64,000 nucleotides of DNA from Paulinella micropora (Eukaryota; Cercozoa; Imbricatea; Euglyphida): the NCBI GenBank assembly GCA_009731375.1, contig BJOX01000114.1:680721-744720 (forward strand). Reading direction: 5' to 3'. Shown one piece after another: positions 11,093 to 21,900 of this stretch. Both the position numbers and the translations under genes were made by a program. Position 1 is the first letter of the stretch. Each line of letters opens with the position of its first letter. The notes under the pieces were generated by a model. It saw only the letters and a program-made list of their open reading frames with translations. It searched no databases and was not told the origin of the DNA.

Positions 11093-12509
11093 TCAGCCGG
11101 CTAAATCGACGGCCAACGCTTCGCGCTGTCGTGTGCAGTAATTAACCTGTTCGGGTGTCAGCCTTTTACTGACGAACATGATAGGCCGGAGTTGTTTGTG
11201 AGCGGAGTCGTATTGCTGTAATACTGCCCCGACCGCATATTTGGATGCGTCCGTGGCGAGTACAAAGCGTTTTTCGAAATCGGGTAGAATTAGGACTGAC
11301 CCGCCCTCTGTAAGAGGGTCTCGTGTTAGAGCTTCCTTCAACTTATTGTACGTCTCTTCAGTCGCGGGAGGCCATTCGCCATACGGGTCGTCTTTGAGGC
11401 AGAAGTGACTGTCCTGCAGCGGTTTGACGAAGTCTTGGAAGTTAGGGATGAATTCGGAGTAAACTTGGGCCATACATAGGAAGGAGTGAAGCGCTGTGCG
11501 TGTGTTTGGGCGCGGAAGGGAACGAATGGCGTCCCGCTTCTCCGGCTTGAGCACTAGCTCGCCCCCCTGTACCCTGTACCCTAGATAGTCTATATGGTCG
11601 CTCGCGAAAGAGCACTTCTCTAGGTTCAGTCTCAGACCGAAAGCCTCTAGACGTCGTAGCACGTTTGACACGTGTGCCAGGTGCTCCGCCTCCGTGTTGG
11701 AGTATATGACGATGTCGTCGATATAACAGGAGCTGTATAGGTTTGTATGACCGTAGGTCTCTATGAATTGGGCGTCCCCATATTTCGGGTCCGATAGAGC
11801 CTGGTTCATGCAGTCCTGGAAGATAGCCGGGGCTGTCTTCAGTCCCATCGGGAGGACTGTCCATTGGTACAGTCGCCCACCGACGGCGAAGGCGGTCAAC
11901 GGGCGGCTATCCGCTTCAAGCGGAATGTTCCAGAAACCTTTTTTTGAGGTCAAGCTTGGTGAAGAATTTGGCCTCCCGAAGCCTATTTAGACCATCTCGC
12001 ATGCGAGGGATAGGTGCCTCGACGCTCTTAATGATCTTGTTAAGCCTGGTGTAGTTGATACAAAATCGTTGTTTGCCGTCCGGCTTCGGAGCCAGCCTGA
12101 CCGGCGATCAGAATTCCGACCATGACGGCTCGATCAGCCGCTTGGCCAACATATCCTGCACCATTTCCTCGCACTGTCACGAGTCCTCCTTGTAACTGAG
12201 GCGTGATCCTTTGAGGCGGGGCATGGTCTGTCCAACTTGTCGTTCTATCCTAGCGGCGGTATGGGTTACGCCACCGGCGACAAGTGGGCAGAACAACGTT
12301 TTGTTTTTCAGAAACTGGGCCTTGAGGTCCCTGACAAAGTCTGCAGCTGGCGATCCCTTTTGTCGCGCTACGACCTCATCAATGATCCCTTCGACAGGTT
12401 TTTGGTCCCGCGGGTCATCCGGGTACTCAAGTATGGAGTCCGGGTCTTCAACCTCGTCCTTCGCGTCCCGGCCAGGGTATCGCGTGGAGGTGAGTGTCCC
12501 AGGAGGCAA
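11093..12509 (-). pseudogene. pol: Ty3/gypsy reverse transcriptase and RNase H, frameshifted
   Basis: The RT palm carries the YIDDIVIYS catalytic motif (about 11715-11740). The earlier TKLD-type motif, GLKTAPAIFQ, and the thumb/connection motif DYLGY are also present. RNase H begins with FVLATDASKYAVGAVL and runs to SKRLTPEQVNYCTRQREALA. The frame is broken at a run of seven A residues (rc of about 11938-11944), where six would keep phase. There is a stop codon near 12110 inside the segment before the PKPDGKQRFCINYTRLN motif. The N-terminal 110-codon piece (12509-12177) holds the usual region upstream of RT. As read, no active RT can be made without frameshifting. Homopolymer sequencing error is an alternative for the first lesion. 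Confidence 0.85.
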
Positions 12510-12911
12510 ACTCCTGTAGGTCGGTGATCATTTCGGCATATTGTCTCGCCGCGGACTTATGATAGAAGCCGGGGAAGATTTGGAATGCCGTTTCCCGTAA
12601 GTCATCGACCTTTCGGGTCATGAGCTTGGTACGGTATGATAACCCCTCCTTAACGGACCCCAAGCGAAAAGCAATGAGAGGTTTGGACTGTCGGCTGGGT
12701 ATCGGAATAGGATCGTCGATAGCCCGATCCAAAACATCTCTCCACCACATGACGGTGGGATGGATTGGAAGGATGATCGTTATGAAGCATGATATACCAG
12801 GCTAGTCTTGACTCGTACGTATTGGTGGACCCCCTTGTTCAGTTGACCCGGCTTGTCGAAACCATGCCAAGAGTCTTGCTGACGTTTCAGGAGTAGGATC
12901 TGTACATGTGC
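12448..12911 (-). pseudogene. Pol segment between protease and RT
   Basis: A 100-codon frame (12750-12448) with VDDLRETAFQIFPGFYHKSA lies between the protease and RT regions and overlaps the RT-side frame in another phase. It is the expected linker part of the pol polyprotein. No separate function is visible. Its phase change relative to both neighbours is further evidence of decay. Confidence 0.4.
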
Positions 12912-13460
12912 CTACCTCTTGGACGCGAGCTCCTCAAAGTCCTCCCATGGGTCGGGCGACTTGTCATCCGACTCCGGGATGTACACATTGGTATACACCC
13001 AGGCCGTGCCCTTTGGGGTGAGGCGAGATTGCTCGATGAGGTGTCCGTCGTACGGTAACAATGGGGCCGGTGGTATCAGTGTGACCTGAGCCCTACCGCC
13101 ATATGGGTGTTTTAGTGGGAGGTCCCTTCCCGGGTTTAGGATCGGAAGTTCGGACACATGTCTTCCACGCCCATACTTAATGACGTCTTGCCCCAGCATA
13201 AGTTGTGCATCCATCATTTTGAGGTCGGGTTTGCCCAACACGATGGTGCCTGGGAAGTCAGGTACGACCAAGACATGAACGGTATAAGACATCCCGGATG
13301 GGAGTTCGACTGTTAACGGAACGCGTCCTGTGATCGCACTCCGTTCGTCGTTGGCCCCTCGGATGAACCCGAGTGGGCCTGTCAGACTTCCGAATCTATG
13401 TAGGAAGCGTTTCCCAGCGAACGATATTTGTGCCATACTATCGTTGCCGGTGTCTAAGTG
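12912..13460 (-). CDS. pol: Retropepsin-like aspartic protease region of the gypsy element
   Basis: Just upstream of the ATG at 13436, in the same frame, stands HLDTGNDSM, which has the DTG active-site triad of retropepsins. Downstream come the flap-like region and VPDFPGTIVLGKPDLKMMDAQL, matching the hydrophobic-hydrophobic-Gly (ILG) motif followed by D found at the end of retroviral-type proteases. The order protease, RT, RNase H, integrase fits Ty3/gypsy. The role is cleavage of the Gag-Pol polyprotein. The end at 12912 runs about 80 residues past the protease fold. Confidence 0.7.
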   Translation of the reverse strand, partial: HLDTGNDSMAQISFAGKRFLHRFGSLTGPLGFIRGANDERSAITGRVPLTVELPSGMSYTVHVLVVPDFPGTIVLGKPDLKMMDAQLMLGQDVIKYGRGRHVSELPILNPGRDLPLKHPYGGRAQVTLIPPAPLLPYDGHLIEQSRLTPKGTAWVYTNVYIPESDDKSPDPWEDFEELASKR

Positions 13461-13609
13461 GCTGTTGAGTTCCTTCCAGTATAATCTGGTTTAACTCATA
13501 TCCCGTTCTCCGCTGGTGGGAGGTCTACAGGCTCAGCTCGGGTTGTCAAGGCCTGTCTCAACTATGTCTCGGCAAACTGTCGCGCTTGTGTCCGCGCCGT
13601 TGGTCCGAG

Positions 13610-15262
13610 TTAGTAAGAATCGTGTAGTGGCGTGAGCCCCATTTGACGTATGACCGCCGGGGCGATGGCTTTGGCATCATCTGAGGCGGGTAGGACCATG
13701 GTGGTTGCCGCTTGGAAAGTTGAAGGAGTGTACCCGACCGGCAATGATGGGATAGCCTTGTCGTCAGAGCGTGGTATGCGCGGGTGATTGATATCTGACC
13801 TAATAACCGTACCCCTGGTCGGTCTAGTTTGCCGGCCTAATAGGGATGGCCCTACGAATCTACCGCGTGAGTGCCCCTGCATACATTTTACTTACCTTGT
13901 TCACAAAAGGAGCGGGTTTTTCTACCTGCTGGACACTGATAGGTCTCGCGCGTCTTACGCGAGGGTCCGAGGGTGTATTGGATGCCCTCCCATCACATAT
14001 ACTTGATGTGATCGTGTCAGGATCAACGGCAGGCGTTGCCTTTGCAACGGTGTCTTCGGGTCAGGCATTGGGTAAACCGACCTCTATGGTAAGGTCAGCG
14101 ACCGTGGCCGGCTCGTTCGGCACACGCTCCCGACGGTTGTTGTCGCTACCCATCACTATATCCTTATCCCTCGTCTCAACGCTATCCTCTATCGGTGAGG
14201 TCGTAGCCCCTATTGGACTGTACAGAGTATCGGTCGGCGGTTGGGCCGGGACCGGGAAAAGGGGAGTCAGAGCCACTGGGCTTGGCTGCTCTGTGGCTGT
14301 CCCCATGGCGGGCGCCTTTGGTTGTCGGTCATCGCATGACGTCGTTGTCTCGCTCAGGAGCAAGGAGGGCGCTCCCGAGGGCAAGGCCCCACGTGTCGGT
14401 GACGTGGGCGTCAACGCGTTGGACGGCCCAAGATTATTTGTTCTTGGACTTCTTCTTCCCGTCTTTGCCTTTTTGACGCCTGCATGGAGCACAGGGGCAT
14501 CTGAGGTCTATGGTAATGTGTATGTGGATATGAGGTACCGATTAGGTGTTCCTTCCCTAGCATATAACATGCCACTTCGTCGTACTTCCTGCCCTGGCTT
14601 CGGTACTGGGCCACCCGAGATTTGGCCTCGGCTGAGTACTGGGCCAACCAGGGCGGGTCTTGCCCTTGTTGCAAGAAGTACGTCGTCCCATCGGGTTTGA
14701 CGTCGGGAATACGGAGGCCTTCGGTAGGATTGTCCCTAGGATTGAGGACGTCTTTGCCATCCCTCGTGACCTTGGACCGCCCTACGTACCAACGGCGGAT
14801 GTACCACCTTAGTGGCTCCACCCGTTCAGGACCCTGCCTTGGGTGTTGGTATTGGCAGGAGTTCGACCATTGGCACGGTGCAACCCACAGTCTTGGATCT
14901 TGAAGGGGGTTGAAGGTGATGGCGTGCATCAAGTAGTCGCAACATTCCGCAGCCGGGTTTTTGTGGTACGGTCCCGCCAGAGTCTCATTAAAGAGACCGA
15001 ACGGGCAATTGTATGGGCCCGGGATCGGCGGAAGGTGGGATAGCGGTTTAATCGCAGCTTGTCCGTAGCCGCCATTATCACCATGTTTCCTCTTGCCCGA
15101 CTTGTTATCGGATGTATCCCCGCCCCTTGAAGGGGGGTACGGTGCTGGAGGTGGCGATAGCGGTGGTGGCGATGCGAAACCAGTGGAAGGGTAGTACTGG
15201 TAGTTCATTTGCAGTGGAGGGGGCAAATATGGATGTGCTGCCCCGGTGGCCAGAGTCGCCAA
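13610..15262 (-). pseudogene. gag: Gag C-terminal region with Cys/His motifs, gypsy element
   Basis: Frames 15262-14411 (283 codons), 14492-14061 and 13882-13610 follow each other on the minus strand. The first begins in a Pro/Tyr/Ser-rich stretch and contains scattered Cys and His pairs (NCPFGLF, AECCDYL, CQWSNSCQYQH). The last of these resembles a CCCH or short CCHC-type binding site. Basic KRKH and KRQRREEE clusters suit a nucleic-acid-binding Gag tail. The later frames are rich in Thr, Pro and Ser. The phase changes indicate decay. Placement upstream of the protease supports Gag. The exact domain family is not recognised. Confidence 0.45.
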
Positions 15263-15371
15263 GTTGGTCGCCCCTCCGTATGGGTTAGATGCGGAATTGG
15301 TCGCCCCCCCGTATGGGAGAAAGGGCGGCGGCGGGTTGTATTGTGTGCCGGATGAGCTCGATGGGCCAATA

Positions 15372-17457
15372 TTAGGAACCCGAAGGCGGGCTAGACCACG
15401 ATGGACGGTGGCTGGACCAGTTGCCCCCAGTCACGAAGGTCCACACATCGAAAGTTTGGCCCGGTTTGGCCTGGTGGTCTTCGAGAGTGCTGCCCGTGAT
15501 TGTCATGGCTCGGAGCAAGACGTCGGCTCGCCTGGCTCTCTCAAGCTTATCGGAGGTGAAGATGGAGGCAGAGAAGGTACCATCCACCCACTGGGCAACC
15601 TCGCACATACAGTCTGTGCGAAACCGCGTGATTTTGAAGGTGGCATTGTCCAACTCCTGTGCTTTGGTTAGGACGTTCCGGACATATGTTTCACCATCCG
15701 TCCGTCCTTGTTGAGGGGCGGCCTTGACAATTCCGCTCAATACCGCCAACAACAGTGAAGCGAAATCGGACTTCACCAGGTTGGTTAGGAGTTTCTGGGG
15801 GAGGTCGATGATAGAAGAATAGGCTACATCGTCCTCCCACATTCGTCTTGCCGCGTCCTGTACTAAGTCGACAGTAACGTTGGGGTGCATGATACGCCGC
15901 ACCGACGAATTGTCGCAGCATGTAATGGGGCAGCTGCGTGGCCGTGATTGTCCCTTGGGAGACCAAAGCCTCTCCTTTCGCCAGCCTATTGGGCCAGTCC
16001 GTGGTGAGCAGCGTTTGTGACGGTCACCCACCGACGAGGCTGTTCAGCAGCTGTTTGACGTCAGCACATTTAAGAGCATGACCAGCTACGATACGGTCCA
16101 AGGCCGCATAAGCCATTAGGAGCTTAAGTCCTTCTCGGTATGGCAGTCTCGCTGATTGGGAATGGGCCCCAAAGTCAAAGTTCACCTGGTCACGAACGGC
16201 TCGTAACGCCGCATCTACCCGTTTGTGACTGGCATCTTCGAGTTTCGCCTTGGGCGACTGACGGCTTTCCAGGTGTGTGTCCCTATCTGGGTAGGACTGC
16301 CTGGCGTCACTCATTCGTCTGACCCGACGGAAGGTGATAATCGAACTACCGTCTGGTACAGTAGCCCCTCCGTCACCGCCCACGAGTACGGCAATTTGGA
16401 TCCGTAAACATTCTGAGATGGCATGGAGAATGAGATCTATCACCGTGATGTAGTTGGTCAGGTATAAGTTAACGGCCGGATGTGGGTTAACTTGTAGAAT
16501 GGTGTTCGGGTCGGTGCCGTCAAGGAGTACCCTATTGCAAGTTTGGATCTTGAGCCACGATGGGCATACAGTGACCTCACCAAACGGGCCAGCCGAGGTT
16601 TCCATCGCGTCTAGGAAATAGACAAGCTGGTCATGTGCTGGGGAAGAATCCGGGACTATGGCATCCTCCACTGCTTCCGTTCCAGCAACGCCCGTTCCCA
16701 CATAGCTAGGATGTTCTCAAGGCCTTTGAGGGTGACTGTGACCCTAGTCTTGAGGTGGGCTTGGAGGCGAGCGATATATCTGCGTCCGGCCAAAATATGG
16801 TGTCCACATTATTGGGGTCCGGCGCAATTACAGCGACAGTGAGGGCTGGGTGCTCACTGGTGTATTTGTTGCAATGGAGTGTCTGTCTAAGACGTGGGAC
16901 TTGTTGATGGTATGTCTGGCAGTGCCAGGCCTCATCGAGAAGCCTGTCTCGGAAGAGACATACATCCTCCCAAAGTTTGGTAAGGTCTGCGATGGATTTG
17001 GTCTCCACGAACTGGTATCCACGAACTGGTCTCCAGTGGAGCTCAGACCTAGCACCTTCTCCTTTCCATCCACCATCATGGTGGATCTTGTCCAATGATT
17101 TATATCTCCGTACATATTGTTAGGAATATGAGGGACGGCGTTTGGGAATGAGAGTTGTTGTGCTGGGTCGGCAGGAGAAGCAGGCCATCCCGATTGTATC
17201 GTTACGTCCAGGTTTGCGACTGGTACGGGAACGAATGGGATCGCTGGTCGATTCACATTTAGTGCACCACGGGCGTCCCTCCATGGGGATTGAGGAGAGG
17301 GAGGTGCATTTTTCGCGTCATGGTTCGGCGACGGGGTTTGAAAAGGACCAGACCCCATGTTCGTATTATCTACCGGTCCAGTGTTGTCAATGGATGACGA
17401 GTCAGCTCCTTTCGTGGGGAAATTCCACTGACTCATGTTTGAGAGGCCCTGCCACAC
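15372..17457 (-). pseudogene. gag: Gag N-terminal and capsid-like region of gypsy element
   Basis: Frames 17457-16828, then 17095-16706, 16701-16024 and 16031-15372 continue one another with phase changes. The first is Pro/Asn/Ser-rich, as N-terminal Gag regions often are. The 225-codon frame (16701-16024) is predicted largely helical, with repeated patterns such as NLYLTNYITVIDLILHAISECL and KLLMAYAALDRIVAG, in keeping with a capsid. The last two frames overlap by eight bases, possibly a natural frameshift, though the number of lesions argues for decay. No LTR was identified upstream, where (TTA)n tracts begin at 17.66 kb. Confidence 0.45.
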
Positions 17458-17660
17458 AATTGGATCGTGTGCGGCGGAACGGTTCTTTTTCGGAATTCGC
17501 CTCGTACGGACTGGTGGCGAAGTGTCAGTATGTGGGACAAGGCGTCTTTTGGTAGCAGCAGCTTATTTTTGGGCAAGACGTTTGCTGTCGTCCGTCTTGT
17601 AGCAAGCAGCGTGTGGCTGAGTCGGTGATATTCGATTCGTTCGTTGTCTGTATAGGGACA

Positions 17661-17739
<79 letters not shown>
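17661..17739. repeat. (TTA)n microsatellite
   Basis: About 26 units of TTA/ATT without interruption. It lies between the Gag end of the gypsy element and the LINE 5' region. ORFs through it (poly-Ile or poly-Asn) are artefacts. Confidence 0.95.
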
Positions 17740-17909
17740 GGGAGTACATAGGCCATCGGTCCCTTTCCATAGGCTGATTGGTATAAAGCTCCTAGAGTAA
17801 TGTTCTATGCCGTCACTTCCTTTATTCCACCGATTGGTGTGGAGACTTTCCTTATGGAATGGAGGACTGGATGCACATGGCCTTTTGGCTCAGCAATTGG
17901 CAGGAGATA

Positions 17910-17910
<1 letters not shown>

Positions 17911-17960
<50 letters not shown>
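17911..17960. repeat. (ATT)n microsatellite
   Basis: About 17 units of ATT. Together with the tract at 17661 and the one after the LINE (24073) it brackets the LINE with the same trinucleotide, which may reflect LINE tails ending in ATT repeats from successive insertions. Confidence 0.95.
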
Positions 17961-18021
17961 GGAGGGGTGCACAAGATGGCACTCCATGGGAAGAGGAGGT
18001 GGTTGGGCCTCTCCCCACGAA

Positions 18022-18048
18022 GGTGACCGCTTGGGGAGGGCGGTCACC
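18022..18048. repeat. Perfect 9-bp hairpin (first of three)
   Basis: GGTGACCGC (18022-18030) and GCGGTCACC (18040-18048) are perfect inverted arms around a nine-base loop. It is the first of three hairpins in 400 bases upstream of the LINE. Confidence 0.8.
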
Positions 18049-18071
18049 GGGATATGCGCAACTCTCAACTG

Positions 18072-18214
18072 GGCATTTACTCGGTAGGGGTTCGGCCAGG
18101 CAGGTTGTGGGGTTGTCTGTTGGATTGTTGGTTGGCTCGTTTTTCTTGGCTGTTGGTTTGGGTCTGGTTTCCTGGTTAGCCCATTTTCGCCGAATTTCCT
18201 GCCGAGTAAATGCC
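18072..18214. repeat. Inverted repeat with 13-bp perfect arms
   Basis: GGCATTTACTCGG (18072-18084) pairs with CCGAGTAAATGCC (18202-18214). The imperfect match extends further inwards (TTCGG with CCGAA). The 117 bases between the perfect arms are rich in GGTTGT-type repeats. Confidence 0.8.
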
Positions 18215-18261
18215 TGGGGGCTTCCAGTTCCGGTTTGGTGATCTTGTTGAGGTGAGCATTC

Positions 18262-18399
18262 GGAGGAAACAGTACCGAGATGGGTTGAAGATAGGATTCA
18301 CATTGAGCCGAGATGGGGCTGAGTTGACCTGTTCCAACTCGGCTCCATTTCGGCTTCATGTTAATCCTATCTTCATCCTATCTGGGTTTTGTCTCCTCC
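18262..18399. repeat. Long imperfect hairpin, about 65-base arms
   Basis: The left arm from GGAGGAAAC (18262) to GAGTTG (18326) pairs with the right arm from CAACTC (18335) to GTCTCCTCC (18399), with an eight-base loop. The inner match includes TGAAGATAGGATT against AATCCTATCTTCA. The arms differ at scattered sites, so it is an old foldback or a transcribed hairpin. It lies about 550 bases before the LINE ORF and could be part of its 5' UTR or a separate foldback element. Confidence 0.8.
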
Positions 18400-18950
18400 C
18401 TATCTTCGCTTCTTCGGGGTTGCCTAACTGGAACACATGATGAGCGCACGTTGGAGAGGGGCTTCAGTCGGTCCCAATGCCTTGCCAGTGCCTTGCTGCG
18501 TTGCCGTGCCTTGCCCCATGCATTCACACCCTCCACCGTTGCATTTCTAACTGAGCAGCTTCGGCTGGGATTACTATACTTGTCTGTAAGACCCTATAGG
18601 TACCGCTAGGTTCGCGCCTTCTATACCCACGTGGGGGAAGGAGTTTCAGCGGCACGCCGTCCGATCTGGCTCCACTCGGGGACACCCGTACCTCATGATG
18701 TGTATTGTTAGGAGCAGCTGAAAGTCCATAAGGCATGAGAGTAGAGGCGTTGGCGATGCGATGGAGAGTGTGTGTAGTGCGTGAGGCAGGTTCTGGCGAC
18801 GCTGGGGGTGCTGGCGGGCGCCGAAGGGCACGAAGCGACGCGGCAGCGTCCAGTGACACCGGCGGAAATGCGTGTAGTGTGTGTTGCAGATACCGCCGAT
18901 GCTATTTGCATGGACGGGCGCTTTCCTCGGCGTAAAGAGGCGCGGCGGTG

Positions 18951-21900
18951 ATGGCCAGCGACATTGGCCGTCTACTACTCTCAATGGATTACAAATACGC
19001 GAAGCACGGAGCTACCACTGTGGCCCTTATGGGACAAGGTAGAATCGCCGAAGACCTGGACAATCCCCGTGGGAATGCCTCTTCGACGGGCTCTGGCCCG
19101 ATGTCCCAGGATGGGAGGATGAGGGCTCGCGTATATGACGGAATTCCTGAACCACGTGGAGAGGCTATCTTAGCTGCGCCTCATCCTTCCTCCCCAAACC
19201 TGGCACACGGGTCGGCGCTTCAACATAAGGCGAGCGGCGCTATATGGCAGATGGCACCGCCGCCTCGACGGTACCGGCGGGTAGATCGGTACGACAAGGA
19301 CGGGCGTAATCTGATTGTCTGGGGGCTCTCAGAACGCGCCAATCTACAGGAGATCGCCTCCAAAATGAGCGGTCTTGGTCTGGTGGTCCCGGTAATGGAG
19401 TGGCAAGGCCAGCGAATGTCTCGTCACCTGGAGCTGGTCTACGAGGACGATGACAGCAGGCAGACGGCGTTGCAGCAACTCAAACATCTCAAATTCTTCG
19501 GCAGAGGGGTCAATGTGGCCCTTGGGCGCAGGTTCAGGGACAGGGAACGTGTCCGAAGGCTTATTCGCATCCATCTGCGTGGGGAAGCGGCGGTCCGGAA
19601 GGAGGAAGCTGCGACGGGATATCGCGTCTTGCCTCTGCATGAAGAATGTGTCGATGATGTGCAGGTGGTGTCTTCGGAATTGGCTGCCGATGCACCTAAG
19701 TGTGTGTCTGAGTGTGCTGATGTGCATGTGGTGCCCCTGCATTCGGCGGCCAGTGCAGTGGGGGACCAACCTGCGCAAGCACCTGCAGAGGGGGGCAGCA
19801 CGAGGGCGGAAGCCAAGCGCGGCCGTCGGGTCCGGAAACGAGCCAAGAAGCACCGCTCCAAGCAGTTCGATACCGGCTTCAAGCTACTCGTCGCGAGTCA
19901 CAACTGGCAGGGTAAAACGGGATACGACAACGTAGGCACGGCGGAATGGGCATCATTCTACAAGCACGAGGGCTGGCTAGTCATCGGGGCTCAGGAGCAC
20001 CGCATGGGCAAGAAGCAACTTTCCAAATGCAGCCTGGATGGATTCCGGATTTTTGGAAAACCTGCGGAGGTCAGCGAGAAAAATCGCTGCAAGGGTGGGG
20101 TTCTATTCGCGGTGGCTAACTTCCTTGGTCCGTATTGCAACCTGGTGTCAGCCCCCGTCGACCACCGGCAGCAAGTGTGGCTGCGTATCGCCTCGGGTGT
20201 TACCGGCGCTCAGGATATCTATGTGGGCAACGGCTACTTTCCCCAGGAAACGCAGGAAGAAGAGTCGTCAGAGGCGTATGCGGCCTGGCAGGCAGCTATA
20301 GCTTTTTTTGGAGCCAAAGGTCTTGTGGTCACGGTGGCGGATGCCAACGCGAAGCTCGGGCCGGCATGCAGCCGAAAAGAGGAGGGCATCGTCGGTCAGC
20401 ACGGGGAGGTCGATGATAAGGGAGCACCGGTACGTTCGGAGAACGGCAAGAGACTCGCGGCTGTCCTCGTCGCTACGGGCCTGCGAAATCTGAGCGGCTT
20501 CTCGTGCCCAGTGGAAGGGTCCTACTGGTGGTCCCGGCGTGAGCAGCGCGGCATGGGCACAGGCAAGCACCTCCTCGATTACATCTGCGCGTCGCCTGGC
20601 TTGGCATCTGGAGCAAAGTTCGGAGTATGCGAAGATGATCTTGATACGGACCACAAGGCAGTATGGGCCGAACTGACGTGGAGCGGCCAGCGCCGGCCAA
20701 AGCGGGCTGCGAAACCTTACAGGTCCTTTCGTGTTGATAAGCTTATTGGTGCTGGTGTCTCGGGTAATGATCACGCTGCGAAGCAAGCGCTGGATTATCT
20801 ACGCGACAAGTTCGATGACGTATTCCAGCATTGCCTACAGAAGCTTGGAGTGCATCAGCTGCCTGAGCTTGACCTATCGGGTGGTGCCGACAGCCAACGG
20901 GTGGTAGATGACGTCACCGAGCGAGTGGCGCAGTCCTTCCGAATGGCGGCGCACCGGGTCCTTGGCTCCAGATGTATACGACCCCGTTTCACCAACAATT
21001 GGTTCGACGGGGAGCTAAAGGAGCTCATTCAGCAGCGCCGGGAGGCCTACGCAGCATACAGGAGGGATGAATCGAATGCGGAAGCCCGTCTGAATTGGCT
21101 ACGGCTCCGCAAGCAAATTCGGAAGGCAACTCGGGCCAAGAAGTCCGCCTCCTTCAAGCAAGTGCAGGAAGAAGCGGTCAAATGTCAACGCGAGCAATCC
21201 TCAAAGCGCTTTTGGCTACTCGCGAAGCGGCTTGGCGGGGCACGCAGAACGAAGGTCTCCGCGCCGGTGCAAAGGGAGGATGGCTCACTGGCGTGTACGC
21301 TGCCGGAAAAGGTCGCTCGGTGGGAGGAATTTCGGAAAAATTCGGTGAAGCCACGGGAAAATCCGGCAAGTGCGGCTGTTGTGGTGGAGTGCTGTGCAGA
21401 AGCAGGCTCGCTGGAGTGGGAGGAAGCCGAAGCTAAGCGGCAGTTCCACTGGAACGATCGCTTCAGAGATGAGGTGGCCCGGGCTATGAAGGAGCACGAA
21501 GTAGGTGAAGACACTTGCGAAGAGCTGGACAAGCCGTTCACGCAAGAGGAGGTCCTTGCAAGGCAACGTGCCCTGAATAACCACAAAGCTTGTGGCGAGG
21601 ACAAAGTGAAGAACGAGATGCTCAAGTATGGCGGCGCCTACATCAATGGCTACTTAACGCAGTACTTCAACTGGATTCGAGAAGCCGAGAGGACTCCAAA
21701 AGCTTGGGGCAAGGGAATCATCGTCAATATCCCCAAGGGTGGGGATCCTACGGATCCTGACAACTGGAGGGATATCTCGATTATTAGTTGCCTTGGTAAG
21801 CTGTATCTGTCCTTATTAGCTACTCGTCTAACGCTCTTCGTGGATGGCCCGGATAAGCTACGTCCAGAGCAGGGAGGCTTCCGCCCGGGGCGTCGCACTA

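Noticed and set aside
5083-17460. Search for paired LTRs of the gypsy-type element
   Set aside because: No matching direct repeats were found by eye at the two ends, so LTRs are not annotated.
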